Assembly: GCA_001724265.1 (NCBI GenBank)
Contig: MEDY01000321.1
Location: 1-34,471, forward strand
Length of the DNA stretch: 34,471 bases
Source: Rhizaria sp. SCN 62-66
Lineage: Eukaryota; Rhizaria, unplaced
Direction: 5' to 3'
Part shown: positions 10,751 through 22,500 of the stretch, piece after piece
How the letters are laid out: each line of letters opens with the position of its first letter
Numbering within the stretch: position 1 is the stretch's first letter
The notes under the pieces: model-generated
The model's input: the letters and a program-made list of their open reading frames with translations, nothing else
The model's database searches: none
What the model was told of the DNA's origin: nothing
Program-made: the position numbers and the translations under genes

Positions 10751-11718
10751 CTGCGCAGAAGCGGCACGCGCAGGAAGGGGGAAAGATGGTATGAGGTCAT
10801 GTCATGGTTAGAGTGTGAACAATAAGCGATACAGTTGTCAGGGCGGTGGATAGAGAGAGCGAAATGGGAGCACTTCAAATACGGTTGCGAGGAAAATACA
10901 ATGTGTACAAATGGCGGTATACGGCGGGGATATGACGTGATACGTACGGAAGCGGAGGACCGCAAGAAACTTGCGCTCCCTCGCATGTGAAGGGGGGCTG
11001 TTTGAAGGAAAAAAAACAAAGTATGAGAGTCAAGGCAGGCGTAAGAGTGGGCGATTCAAAGGAGAAGAAAGAGGACGTTTGAACAAAAACGAAATGACGG
11101 CAGAGCACATCCAGTTAAACACGAGTATCGCTGGAATTTAGATATAGGTAAAATAGTAAACCAAATAATTTCATGGTTGGTATAATGTCCCGCTAGACGG
11201 AGACTGAACTGCATATGTTGCTCATGCAGACACACTTTGCACGGGCGGTTCGCCACACATCGACACACGACTGCTTTTTTCGGTACCCGCACAGATTTTG
11301 ACAGCAGTCAGTCAGATCGCAGTATTCATCGCGTGTATCATCCACATGTTTGTGAAACAATATAAATGTATTTGTTTAGAAATATATAGAAGCAGAATAG
11401 GATATTACGCGGAAAATCGCAGAAGCGCGCTTTTCATTCAAGTCGCGGGCGGGCCAAATAGGCCGTGATCACAGTAACAAACGGGACAAGCAGTGTCGCG
11501 CCAAGTCACACGAACGGGGAAACGGCGCTTTGGGGGGGGAAAAATCATTTGCATAGAGAGTGCACACTGGGGTGCGATACATGAGAGTTTCGACAGAGCA
11601 AAATGAACAACGGCAAGCGACGAAGCTCGGCAGCCTCATAGGTTCCCGAAGATGGAGTCGAGCTGTTGTTCGTGGATATACAGTGTTAGAAAGAATTGCT
11701 ATTTTAGGAGAATCTGAC
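10751..11718. promoter_or_regulatory. Gap upstream of the surface-protein gene
   Basis: These 968 bases hold the presumed promoter and 5' leader of the minus-strand surface-protein gene and the 3' flank of the minus-strand HTATIP2-like gene. On the minus strand the 40 bases before the surface-protein Met are pyrimidine-rich and end in CAG, which could be an acceptor of an untranslated intron. Short frames here show no recognisable protein. A run of eight G lies near 11532-11539. No RNA gene is seen. Confidence 0.4.
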
Positions 11719-12704
11719 TTAGTTGCTCAGGCTGAGGTACTCCTTGACGACGGAGATCATACTCTTGGAGCCGTCAGCAAGGCGCACGGTGCCACCGTTG
11801 CCCGAGATCAGCTCCTCGATGCCGTTGTCACTGCTGCGAGCAGGCGCATCGGGCGCGGCGCGCTGTAACAAATATAGAGTGGGAACACAACAACAAGGTT
11901 AAAAGAATGACACGTGTTAGGCTCATATTCAGACATGATTAAACAACAAAAAGCACAATAACTCAAACAAAAATGCAAAGATAGCAAAGGCACGCGACTC
12001 TTCTCGTACGAACTACAATAAGAGACTATTCGCCGACGTACGAGACCGGACGAGTCCGAGTTGTTGCGGTGGCCGACCCAGTCGAGCTCCATGAACTTAG
12101 CGACCGTGGCGACATCGATGGGCATCACACGGCCCAGGATGCCGCACGAGCAGCAGAAGGTGATGACGCTAAGGCAGCAGTTGGCGATGCACTCCCCGGG
12201 CCGAGAGTCGGGGCGCGAGGCGCCGCTGAGCACACCTGGCCGCACAAGCAACGCCTGCTCGAAGCCCAGTCCGCGCACGATCGCCTCGGTCTCGCCCTTG
12301 GTGCGGATGTACAGGTTCGAGCTCGCCGCGTCGGCGCCAACGGAGGAGACGAGCGCGAAGTACCGCACGCCCTTGGCCTTAGCGGCGTGCGCCAGGTCGG
12401 ACACGAACGTGTGGTCGACGGCGCGGAAACGCTCCTCGGAGCCCGCGGCCTTGATCGTGGTGCCCACGCAGCAGAAGACAGCGTCGACGTCGGTGGGAAA
12501 GCGCGCAAAGTCGTCGGCGTTGTTGCCGGTGAGGAAGACCTCGGTGACGCGGTCGCGCAGCTCCGCGGGGAGCGCGTTCTTGACAGCCGAGTCGCGGCGG
12601 GTGAAGGCGTACACCTTGGCCACGTCATCCCCGCGGGACGCCAGCGCAAGAACGGTCTTCTGGCCGATGGCGCCAGTGGCGCCGGCGACAAGAACGGTGG
12701 ACAT
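11719..12704 (-). CDS. HTATIP2: HTATIP2/TIP30-like NAD(P)-binding oxidoreductase
   Basis: Exons 12042-12704 and 11719-11862 join in phase 0 across a 179-base intron (donor GTACGTCGGC, acceptor TTACAG), giving 268 residues and a TAA stop. The protein is an atypical short-chain dehydrogenase. Its nucleotide-binding glycines are in GATGAIG at residues 8-14, followed by CCVGTT, the serine pair in LVSSVGAD and a YIRTK (Tyr-x-x-x-Lys) active-site motif. VRPGVL and SRPGE near residues 165-180 are characteristic of the HTATIP2 (TIP30/CC3) family. In animals that protein binds NADPH and has been linked to nuclear import and growth control; its enzyme substrate is unclear, so only the fold and family are firm. 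A Cys cluster (CCLSV to CCSCG) follows the RPGE motif and is not typical. The short second exon carries the C-terminal helix. Without splicing the frame would run into a nonsense tail. Confidence 0.88.
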
Positions 12705-13535
12705 TGTTGAGGTTAGGGAAAACTGCGGCAGGAGAAAAGGTGATCGTCACACAGAGAGGAAGAATGGGGGGATTGGTGGTGAGGCGAGATCTTCGTTCTG
12801 CATCGGAGATATAGATTTTCTAGATGGTACAGCGTATTACATCAGGCGTCTACAGCGTTATCGTTACGTAAAATGTAAACTATTGCCGATGTGCGGGTCT
12901 GAACATGATATGAACTTTTTGTTACTGAAGAAATGAAGCTTCCGACAATTTGGTGGCTCAGTTCTTGGTGGGTGCCCAGGCTTCCTTCTACACTATCTCA
13001 ACCACCGTAAATACGCACCAGCATACGTGCAATGCAATAGACATAAGTTTAAAAATCAATTTTAATGTAGAAACACAAGTTTTCAACGCAGAACACGGTA
13101 GTCTCTTCATTGATCTATCCTCCAATTCGGGACGACCCCCCCCATCCCCACCATCTGCAGTGTCCATCCCCGAGACGCAGAAAAAGCTGTTTGTGGCTGT
13201 GCGTGATTTCATGAGATATGTTTCCATAAAACGCATTATCTTGGGTTCATTCAACAATATAAATTAGCGCCGCTTTTTATTACTACATATATACGTTGTA
13301 TTGTTGTGTTGCAGACAAACAACACTATGCGTGAAATCCTGACAGAGCTGCATGCAATCAAGTGCGATGCATTCTCTCATCGTAAGGATACTTCAACATA
13401 AAAATATGGCGCTGAAGAAAAATACAGTAACTTCTATGTACAAATAAGCTAAATAAGTGTCATATTATCTCTTCATTTTATGTGACCATCATTAACCGAC
13501 ATATATCTTATCGACAGTAAAGCATTATGTTAGGC
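12705..13535. promoter_or_regulatory. Gap upstream of the HTATIP2-like gene
   Basis: This region holds the 5' flank of the minus-strand HTATIP2-like gene and the 3' flank of the minus-strand EXO1-type gene. On the minus strand a pyrimidine tract ending in TGCCGCAG lies 18-30 bases before the HTATIP2-like Met and may be the acceptor of an untranslated intron. A C-run occurs near 13137-13143. The remainder is A+T-rich with no gene that I can support. Confidence 0.4.
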
Positions 13536-16500
13536 TTACATCATATCCTTAAAGGACTTGCCGCGCTTGCCATTAGTCCGATCCCATGACGTTTTCGGTG
13601 TCGCTAAGCCCGCCTCCGCACCAGTAGGCAGCGCCCCTGTCTTCGAAACCGCAAAGGGGTTTGTATACTTTGCCTTAAGAGCGGTGCTGATGGGAAGCTT
13701 CGTTTCTTCGTTAATTGCAGTGCTCAAGCGCGCATTCAGGCCGAAGAGACGGGATAGCTTGCTCGGGACATTTCCACCGCTCGCAGTCGTGATGCTGTCA
13801 GTCTTGCTCTCTAAAACATGCGCACTGCGGCTCTCGTTACTCTGTGCAGTTGCACTCGCACTGCTGCTAATAGTCGAGCTACTTTTGCTGCTGCTCTCCG
13901 TGGTTGTCTTGCTGATGTGGTCTTTGAAAACGTCTTCGTCATGCAAACTCTGGAACGCACCCGCACCTGTCAGCATCTTGATCGGCGTAGTCGTTGTCGC
14001 TGCCGCTGCGACCTTGCGACTGCTGCTCTTGATCTTGCCCTCAGCAGCGGCAGCAGCAGAGGCAGGCTTGACCACAGGCGTGAGATTGCCAAGCAGAGTC
14101 GTTTGCACGCCCGCCAGCCCCATCGCAGCGCCCGTCTTGAAGATGTTGGCGCCACCCGCCACCACCAGCCCGCGCGCGCGCTCTTTGACACTATCCCGCG
14201 CCCCCAACGCCTCTGCCGCAGCCGCGGCCGACGGCTGAGCGACGGGCGCCGCGGCAGCGCGCTTGCGACGCACGGTCGTCTTGTTGTTCGCCGCACCTGT
14301 CGCGAGCACGGCGAACGACGACGGCACCACGGCGTGCGTGTTCATAAATCCGTGGCCGGGCGCCAGACCGCCGAGGCTCGCTGAAGCCGAGGCCAGCGAC
14401 GCGCGCAGGCCGGACAGCATGCGCGGGGCTGCGGGAACTGCGGGTCCGGTATGGCGACCGTTGTCATGGTCGTTGTCGCCATGGTCGTCGTCTACGCAGT
14501 CGAGGTCGCGGTCACGGTCGTCGTCTTGCATGTCGTTCGCGTCGATGTAGTTGTCATCACTATGAGCGTTGCGGCGGCTCGTCACGTGCGAGTTGAACCC
14601 GAGCGCGCGCATGCGCGCTGCGTAATCGGCCGAAATGAATGCGTCATCATCGAACTCGTTCGCAGCAGATGATGCGCCCGCACCATCGCTACTAAGGCGG
14701 GCGCGTTTCGGATTAAAGCCTGACGCGGTGCGGCCGTACATGTCAGCGTCATTGTCGCTGGCGTCGAGATCACGGTCGTCGTCGTAACTCTTAGCCTCAT
14801 TACTGCTGCTCTTCTGGCCGCTGCCGCCAAGCATTTGAGCAACCATGTCTTCGACGGTGAGAGTTGCCGCTGTTGTAGGCGCCACAGGAGCAGCCACGTC
14901 AATGTCTGCATGTGCGTCGAGGGTGCCCTGCTGTGTAAACGTGCCCGAAAGCATACTGTACGGAACTTGATGATTAGAAATGGGGTTTCTATAGCTAGGA
15001 TCGTGTTGATCCAAATCGTCACCGTACTCGTCGTCATCATGATCTTCGTGGTCTCCAGCGTTCGTCGACGCAGTTGCTCTGCTGTCATCAAAAGAGTCGG
15101 TAGCAGGCTTAGCCATATCGTTATTCTCGTTAACGTTGTTGCCATCAGGAAGACCTTTTGCAAGTGCTTCGGCGTCATCAACCGAGTCGGCGTTTTGATC
15201 AACCGAAGTACTTTCATCGCTACCCATAAAGCGAGTGATTAGCGCCAACGCTTTGCCATAATCAATCTCCATCGCGAGAGCAGAAGCCTTTCGACCATCA
15301 ACAGAGTCACCGCTCGCATCGACTTCGTTTTCGTTGTTAGTAAAACTCTTCTGGCTGCTGGTGCCGTTGATAATGTTGGCGGTGGCCGCGGGATTAAGGT
15401 CTTCCAACCGATCCGACTCGCTCTTCGGCTTCGCACTCTCGTCGCTATTTTCGTGGGTGCTGCTCATTCTATCTGTGGCTGCTAAACTGTCTAATGTTGC
15501 AGCTGCAGTCAGCGGCGGCGTTGCACCAGGCTCAGTCTTTATCAACGCATGAGAGTTGGACGATGCAGGGCGCTGTGGGGTGCGCTGTGGTGCATGCTGC
15601 GTTGCGTACTGTGTCGGTGCAAAGTGGCCCCGCTGCGATAAACCCTGAAGGTCATCGTGATCGTACTGGCTCCAGTTGCGAGCAGCGCTGCCGCTGTCAG
15701 AACTGCTACCAGCAGCACGGGCAGCAGCAGGCGTTCCTGACCGACTCGCGCCCTGACCAGCACTCGACGCAATGATCGGCCTCGTCGTCCTTCCTTGTGT
15801 CGGCGGTGTCTTAGTCGGTGTCGCGGTTGTCGAACTCTTCTGCGGCGTCGAACGCGCTGGTGAACGGTTGGTAGTTGCGCTCTGCGCTACACGCCGAGTT
15901 GCAGTCACTTCTTCTTCCATCATCTCCGTCAGCCACGTGAGCGACGCACCTTTGTTTGCGTCAACTCCATTACTCACATCAGCTTCGCTGTAATCATTAT
16001 CGTCGCCTGCCACAATCATATTGTGTTCCGCTAAGCTCGTGCTGCTATGCTTACTGTCGCTGTTCTTGTGCGTGTGCTTACTCGTGTGCTCGTCATCACG
16101 CCTATATGCAAATGAACGCAGAGCCTGGAGCGCCAGCCTGGGGTCAAGGTCGCTGCGCGGCACCGTCGCAGCCGCAACATCGTCGCGGTCATCGATGTGG
16201 CACAAACGGGCAATATGGTGAGCACTCTCTTGGGTGAGAGCAAACGCGCGCACACGTTCCGTTGCCCCAGGGGAAAGAGAGCCGTTTGATAACAAGGCAG
16301 CGGTGTCGGCGTCTGATAGAACGACACCCGGCTGCTGTAATGTTGCGGGAACACCAGGTACGAGGGCCGCCGCAGATTGCAAGCGCAAGAGCAGAATGGG
16401 ACGATAGTATGCATTGTCGTGTTTCGTAAGCCATGCAACAAACGCATCCGCAGCCTCTGCAGGCTTCAATTCGCGCTGCTGTTGCAGTTGCTCAGTGTCA

Positions 16501-19500
16501 AGACTAAGATCAGTGCGCCGACGATCATTGCGACTACGATCTTTGAGCGCGCGGTCACTGATATCGAGATCACCGGGCTCGTTGCCACCCGAGATCCAAG
16601 CGCGGTGCAGTGCAGCCTCTTGTTGCTCCGTGTTTAATGCGGCACCGCTTGCATCCGCGCTGTGGCTGGCACTACTATCGCTGCTGTTTGACACATTGTG
16701 GCCGTCACTTGCGTTATTGTTGTTGACGCTGTTGCGCTGAGCTGAAGCAAGCGTGCGTTTGTGTTCGCGCGCGCGGCGCCGGGTCTGACGTCCTTCCCAC
16801 TCGCGCACACACGCAATCGCGGCGGCAGCAGCAGCGGCAACGCTCATGCCGCCACTTGCTGCACCTGCTGGCGCGGCGCCCTCGTCGCCGTCACCGTCGG
16901 GCGCTGCCGTACCACTGTTTGACGCCGGCGCGCTGAAGCTAAAACCTCCGGCGCTACTGCCATTACTGTGACCGTTGTAGCTGCTTGTTGAAACGCCGAG
17001 AAGATCAAGCAGTTGTTTTGAGGCGGCGAGCTCGTCCTCACGCGCCCATACAGCCTCGGCAGCAAGAACTGCAGCCGCACGCGCAAGCATCCCACGCACG
17101 CACGATGTCGCGGCGCCAAGAGTAAGCCCCGTGGGCGCAACCGAAAACGGTGCTGCTGCAGTCACGCACTGTGCAATGAGTGGAGATTCAGATTCACGCG
17201 TAGATCCCGCCAAGACTACCGCGGAAGCAGATGTAGAGTTAGCCGTATCAGTACTCAGACGCGTGTTAAAAGAGAATCGCATGCGCTGCAGTGCAGGGTT
17301 CTGTGCGCGCACTCGTGCAGCCCTGGCCAACGCTAGCACAACTGTGGGGGCGCAGAAGTCGCTGGGGCCCTGCAACACCTTGTCAGTGCCGCATAACACA
17401 GGAAATGTCGTCAGTGCACCAGGTCTTGAGCTTGCACTCCTCTTGCTCGGCTTGCGGGAGCTCTTATTCGCAGTCACATCGTGGTGCTCCAAAAACGCGA
17501 CTGCGGCGGCCACGGCGGCGTCTGCGTCTGCTTCAGCTAGCACAGCAGAGTCGCCGTCCTCAGCGAGGCCGGCAACGCGCGACAGCGTGCGTGCGGCGCC
17601 AGCGGCGGTGGCTGCGGTGGCGAGGCGTGCTTGGGCGGCAATAAGTGCAAACAGCACAGCCGCAGTTGGAGGCGCAAAGCTACCGGCAGCATGACCGGTG
17701 GTAGCGCTAGTGCTGCTGCGGCTTACAGTCGCACCAACAGGGCGAACAGTGATGACGGTGGTGTTGTCCGCACTTGTAGCGTCGGCCCAGTCAAAAGCGG
17801 TGGCTGCAGCGTTGCTGGTAGTGGCACCAGCGCTAAAACCTGAGTTCGAAGTCGCCGAGAAGGCAACGTTAGCGTTGCTGTCTCCTGATGACAGAGAGTA
17901 AAATGTGCTGCATTGCGCAACCGTAAGAAATGGAAGCAGCTCACGGACACAGACATCGGATGCCCGGAACAAGTCGCAACGACGAGACTCGTGGTAGCTC
18001 TGATGATGCCGTGTCAGCGGCCGCTGCGACAACGCGTAAGGCATCGGCAGATTGTTGTAGGAATGAAAGTAAACACGAGCACTGTGACCGGGAGTGCGAG
18101 TGCTACTCTGAGTGCCCGAGTGTCCGTGAGCATCAACGTGGCCGCGAGCACGCGGTGACGAGAACGTGCTGATTGCCTCACCAGTTTGCAGAATCGAGAA
18201 GGCGGAAGAAGCAACTGTAAGCAATGGCTGAACCCAACCCAGTGCGAGCGCAATGTCTGCTCCAGTAAGCGGCTCGAGTGGAATTCCTGCTTGTACACTC
18301 CCGCCACTATTGAAGCTGCTATTGACATTTCTACTGTTGTTTGTCGTCAGATGCAGAAGCACGCAAGCCGCGAGCTCAGCCTGAGTCCGCGCCTTAGCGC
18401 CCGCAGCCGTGGCAGCGGCGAGCTCTGCGGCCGTCGCAAGCTCAGCCTTGCTCGTGCTGACAGCAGTGCCGGTCGTGCGTCCGCTCAGCACGTCCGCAAC
18501 CGTGCTCGCGCTCTGCTGCTGCTGTCTGTCGCTGCTGCGCTGCGCGTGGCTCGCCAGGATGCGCAGCATCGGAAGCTCAAGAGGAATAAGCGACAGCGAC
18601 ACGCCACTCCCGGTAGCCACAACGCCAGGCCCCGCCTCGTGCGCACTCGTATTGGCGCCGCCCGCAGTGGCCGCGGTGGCAGTTGATGTAGGCAGCGCCA
18701 GCAGCTGCAGCAGCGCCTTGCTCACGCCAAGTCCTAACACCGGCGGCAGAGCCGGCGTGCTGTGAGCTTGATTATGAAAAGAGGCAGAAGCGGAGTGCGA
18801 CTGTTGTTGCTCTGCAGCGCGCCAGTTGGCAAGCGCCCTGCGCAACCTCTCTTCGCGCTCGCGCTCACGAGCATCCGCGTCTGCAACCGCGGCAGCAAAC
18901 GAAGCGAGCGCACCAGCAATGTCAAAGCGCCCCATAAACCCCCTCGGCATGTGCATGTTGAGCGTGCTTTTGACGTGCGACTCGGGGGACTCGAACCGCA
19001 CGCGCCAAGCCTGTGCCGCTGCAAGCGCCTCGTCCTCCCAACGCGGCTGTAGCAGCAGTGAGCGCGGACACATCGCGCCCAGCAGCAGCGGCAGCACAAA
19101 AGCCGGCGGAAGGGGCGGGCCCAAAAAGCACAAGTCGCGCCGTGAGATACGATAAGTCTTGCCAGAAACGGGCGGGCCACCTGGCGCGGGTGCGTGGCCG
19201 TAAACAGAGTGGTTGTGGGTCGATGCCGACGTAGACGGGGATGCAGACACGGATGCAGCGGCGCCGTGGGCAGTTACTCCCATGACTGCAAAAGCTGGTG
19301 TCGGAGCATGAGCAGACAGTGCGGAGTAGGAGTGCGAGACGAACGGCAGACATGCAGCTGCAGCGGCAACAGCCTTAGAGCCTAAGTCTGGTGCCCCCAC
19401 CCATGGCAAAGCAGCGCCACCGCTGTGTGTGCCATGCTCGGCAGCTGCACATGAGTCTGACGTGGTGCAGTGTGAATGGAGATGGTATGTGCGAGCGGAA

Positions 19501-22500
19501 GACGGGGGCACGGGGGGCGGCGCCGTCGTCCAGAGATCGGGCGGGGGCGCGAAGATAACCGTGGCAGGGAACAGCAAGGATGCGAGTGATACAAAGACAC
19601 TCTGATCATTGTCCGCGCTAACTGCGTTGTCTTCGCCGCAGCAGACGCAAGTCACTGTACGCACACCGCTGTCGTTTACCACGCTAGCTCCAGTAGAGCA
19701 GTCATGTGCAAGTAGTGACACGGCCGCAGCAACAAGGCCGACAGGCGGGACGCTGTCAGTGTCATTCTCGCCCTCACACTCATTGCCGCATTTCCTCTGC
19801 ATCGCGACCTCAGACAGAATGCTCCTAGCGCCGCGCTGCTCTGAGTTACGCACGACATCCGCGAGGAACTGCCACGGTATCGCAGCGCGGCGGCCCGCAG
19901 CCTTAGCAGGCGCAATAGGGCGACCACCGCGACTGGCACCGTCGACAGTTATACCAGCGCCACCACTCTTGTTCATGCCACTCTTAGCACGCGCACCATT
20001 ACTGCTGTTGCTGCCATTGTACAACAAAGCGTTATTGTTGTTAGCGCTGAAGCTGGCGCTCAGCAAGCTAGCGTTTGAGATCGAGTCAGTAGATGAAGTG
20101 TGAATTGCAGCGGCGCACTGTGGGCACACAGGCAACTCCGGCACATTCACGGCTGCAGGCGCAGCAGAAGCGGATGAACCGTCGCTCATCGCCAATGTTG
20201 CTGTCAATGCGTTGTCGCCCAGCAACGAGTCCACCGCTGCACCGTCAGTTGCATTCGCACTCGCAGATGAGCTGCTGTTGCCCGCGTGCGCTGCGTTACG
20301 AGCAGAAGCGGCATCTGGGTTCCGATTACGTGAGTGCACAAACGCGTGGTTGTGCATGCGCAACCGGTAGAAGTCAACCGCTTTCGCGGGGCCCAAGCGC
20401 GGGTCCAGCGGCGTAGACCGCGACTGGTCCCAGAACGCCGCGTCCAGCGGGTTCAGCGACGACCGCGGCGGCACGCGCGGCGCCGCAGTCGCCAGCGTGT
20501 CCCGCCAGCAGTGACCGTGAGCAGCGCCCGAAGAGCCCAGCCCGGTGGGAGTAAACGGGAAACGGGCGTCAAGGCGCGGTGGTGAAGGCATAGCGGGCGC
20601 GATCGTAAGCGCGGCCAGATCGCCGACCATCGAGTGGCGAAAACCAAGGCGTGCGCGCGCGAAGGCGGCCACAAAGTACGGTGAACGCGCGGACAGATAT
20701 GGCACGGTTGTCGCGGTGGCTGCAGCGCTCGCAGCAGCGGCTGCTGCAGCAGCAGCGTAATATGGCGACGGCTGCAGCGTCGCGGTCGCCACAGAAGCGT
20801 ACCCACCGTCAGAGAGAGCTGCAGAGTCCGTGCTTGTAGCAGATGCAGCCGCGGCCTTAGCTGCACGCGTGTGCGCGGCCTCAGCCTCCTCAGCAGCCTC
20901 AGTCGCGGCAATCACCGCGAGCACCTCCTCGCCCGAGCCCGTTTCCGTCTCCAGAAACATGCGCAGCGCGGTCTTGACGCCCATGCGCGGCAGGGACGGC
21001 AAGTAATCGCAGCCCGAGAGCAGACACACGTCGATAAAGCGCGAGCGCGAAGCCGACGCGAGCGCCAGCAGCGCGGAGAGGTCGTGGCGGGACACGGACG
21101 GCACTGCGGGCAGCGGCAGCGCCTGGGGCGGCGCGGGCAGCGCGGGCTGAGCGCGCGGAGCGGCGGGTGCCGCGGCAGGCTTCGTGGTCACTTCAGCCAC
21201 TGTAGTCGCTGATGTCACCGCCGCAACTGCAACAGCGGCGTTGTTGTTGTTGCTAATGCCGCTGGTCGTATTGCTATTGTAGCCATAGTCTTGCTCAATA
21301 TCTGAGTCCCCATCGATATGGATATCGGGCTGCAGCCGACTCACATCACCGCCGTTCGCAGCAATGACGCCGAACAGCGACAGAGACGACTATGATGATG
21401 ACGACGACGGCAGTGACAAAGACGCAGGAACTGCTGCGCTGTCGGCCTCCGTTTCCTTCCCTTTGGCGGCTTTGGGCTTGCGACCCCGCTTCGCCGCAGC
21501 AGGCTTCATTGACACAGCATCGTCGCCGTCGTCGCCGTCAACAATTGCCGTTGCAGTCGCTATTGCGCCCTTCTTCCTCGCGCTAACCTTGCTCGACGCA
21601 GCGTCAGTGCTATGGCTGTTGTTAGCACCGCGTTTCATCAGCAGTGCAAAGGCATTAGTCTGCGGCGTCACGAGCGCGGTTGAAGGGGAAGATGAATCAC
21701 CCACCGGAGTGCTGAAGTCGATCGTGACGGTGTCAGGCAGCGCGGGTGTTGGCAGACCGCTGCCGCTCGCGCCACTGGCACCGCGGCGACCACGGCCACT
21801 TGCGCCAGTTTGCGCTAGGAGAGAAAGCGTCGAGATGTCATCACCCTCATCGCCATCGTTGCAGTTGCTTGCATCGGCTGCAGCGGCGTCTGCTGTCACG
21901 GTCGCAATGACAGCGCGCACACGCGCCAACAACGCCGCGTCGCGTGCACTCGCGCTCCCGCTCGCGTCCCCAGCCTGCTTCTGCAGTGCGTGCGACTGCG
22001 GGTACAGCAATGACTGCGGCTGCGCCTGTGCTTCCGCGTGCGTGAGCGCAGCGATAACGTGCGCGGCCCACTCGCGGCGCCACTGCCGCAACAGCACGGC
22101 AAGCCCCGCGCGCGCGGCGGCGTCGTCACGGTGGAACCAGAACGCCGCCGCGTCGTCCGCGGCGCCCGTGTTGACGTTGAGGCACGACCAGTCGTTCTCA
22201 TCATCAGCATCACTGCTGGCGTCGCCGTTGCTCTCGCTGTTGTTGCCAAAGATGCTCGCGATGAAGGCGACGACGCCCTCGGCGACCGCGACGCCGTCCG
22301 CGCCCCTGATCGCGCCCGCGCTGCCGGTCGCGACGCCGCCGTTGGCGCCGATGTTGGCCTGCGACATCGCGTCGACCTCGAGAGAGCGCGCTGCGAACCG
22401 CGGCTGCCCGTCCACAAAGCTCAGCCCGCGCACATCGTCGGCAGCACCAGAGCTTGGTCCGGCGCTGGCGCTGCTGCTGCTGCTGCTCGATTTGCTGGTA

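Noticed and set aside
13536-21344. The downstream half of the EXO1-type gene as a separate 2,602-residue protein
   Set aside because: It would need a GTG start, and it begins mid-domain with the SGCDY element whose partner residues lie upstream in the same frame.
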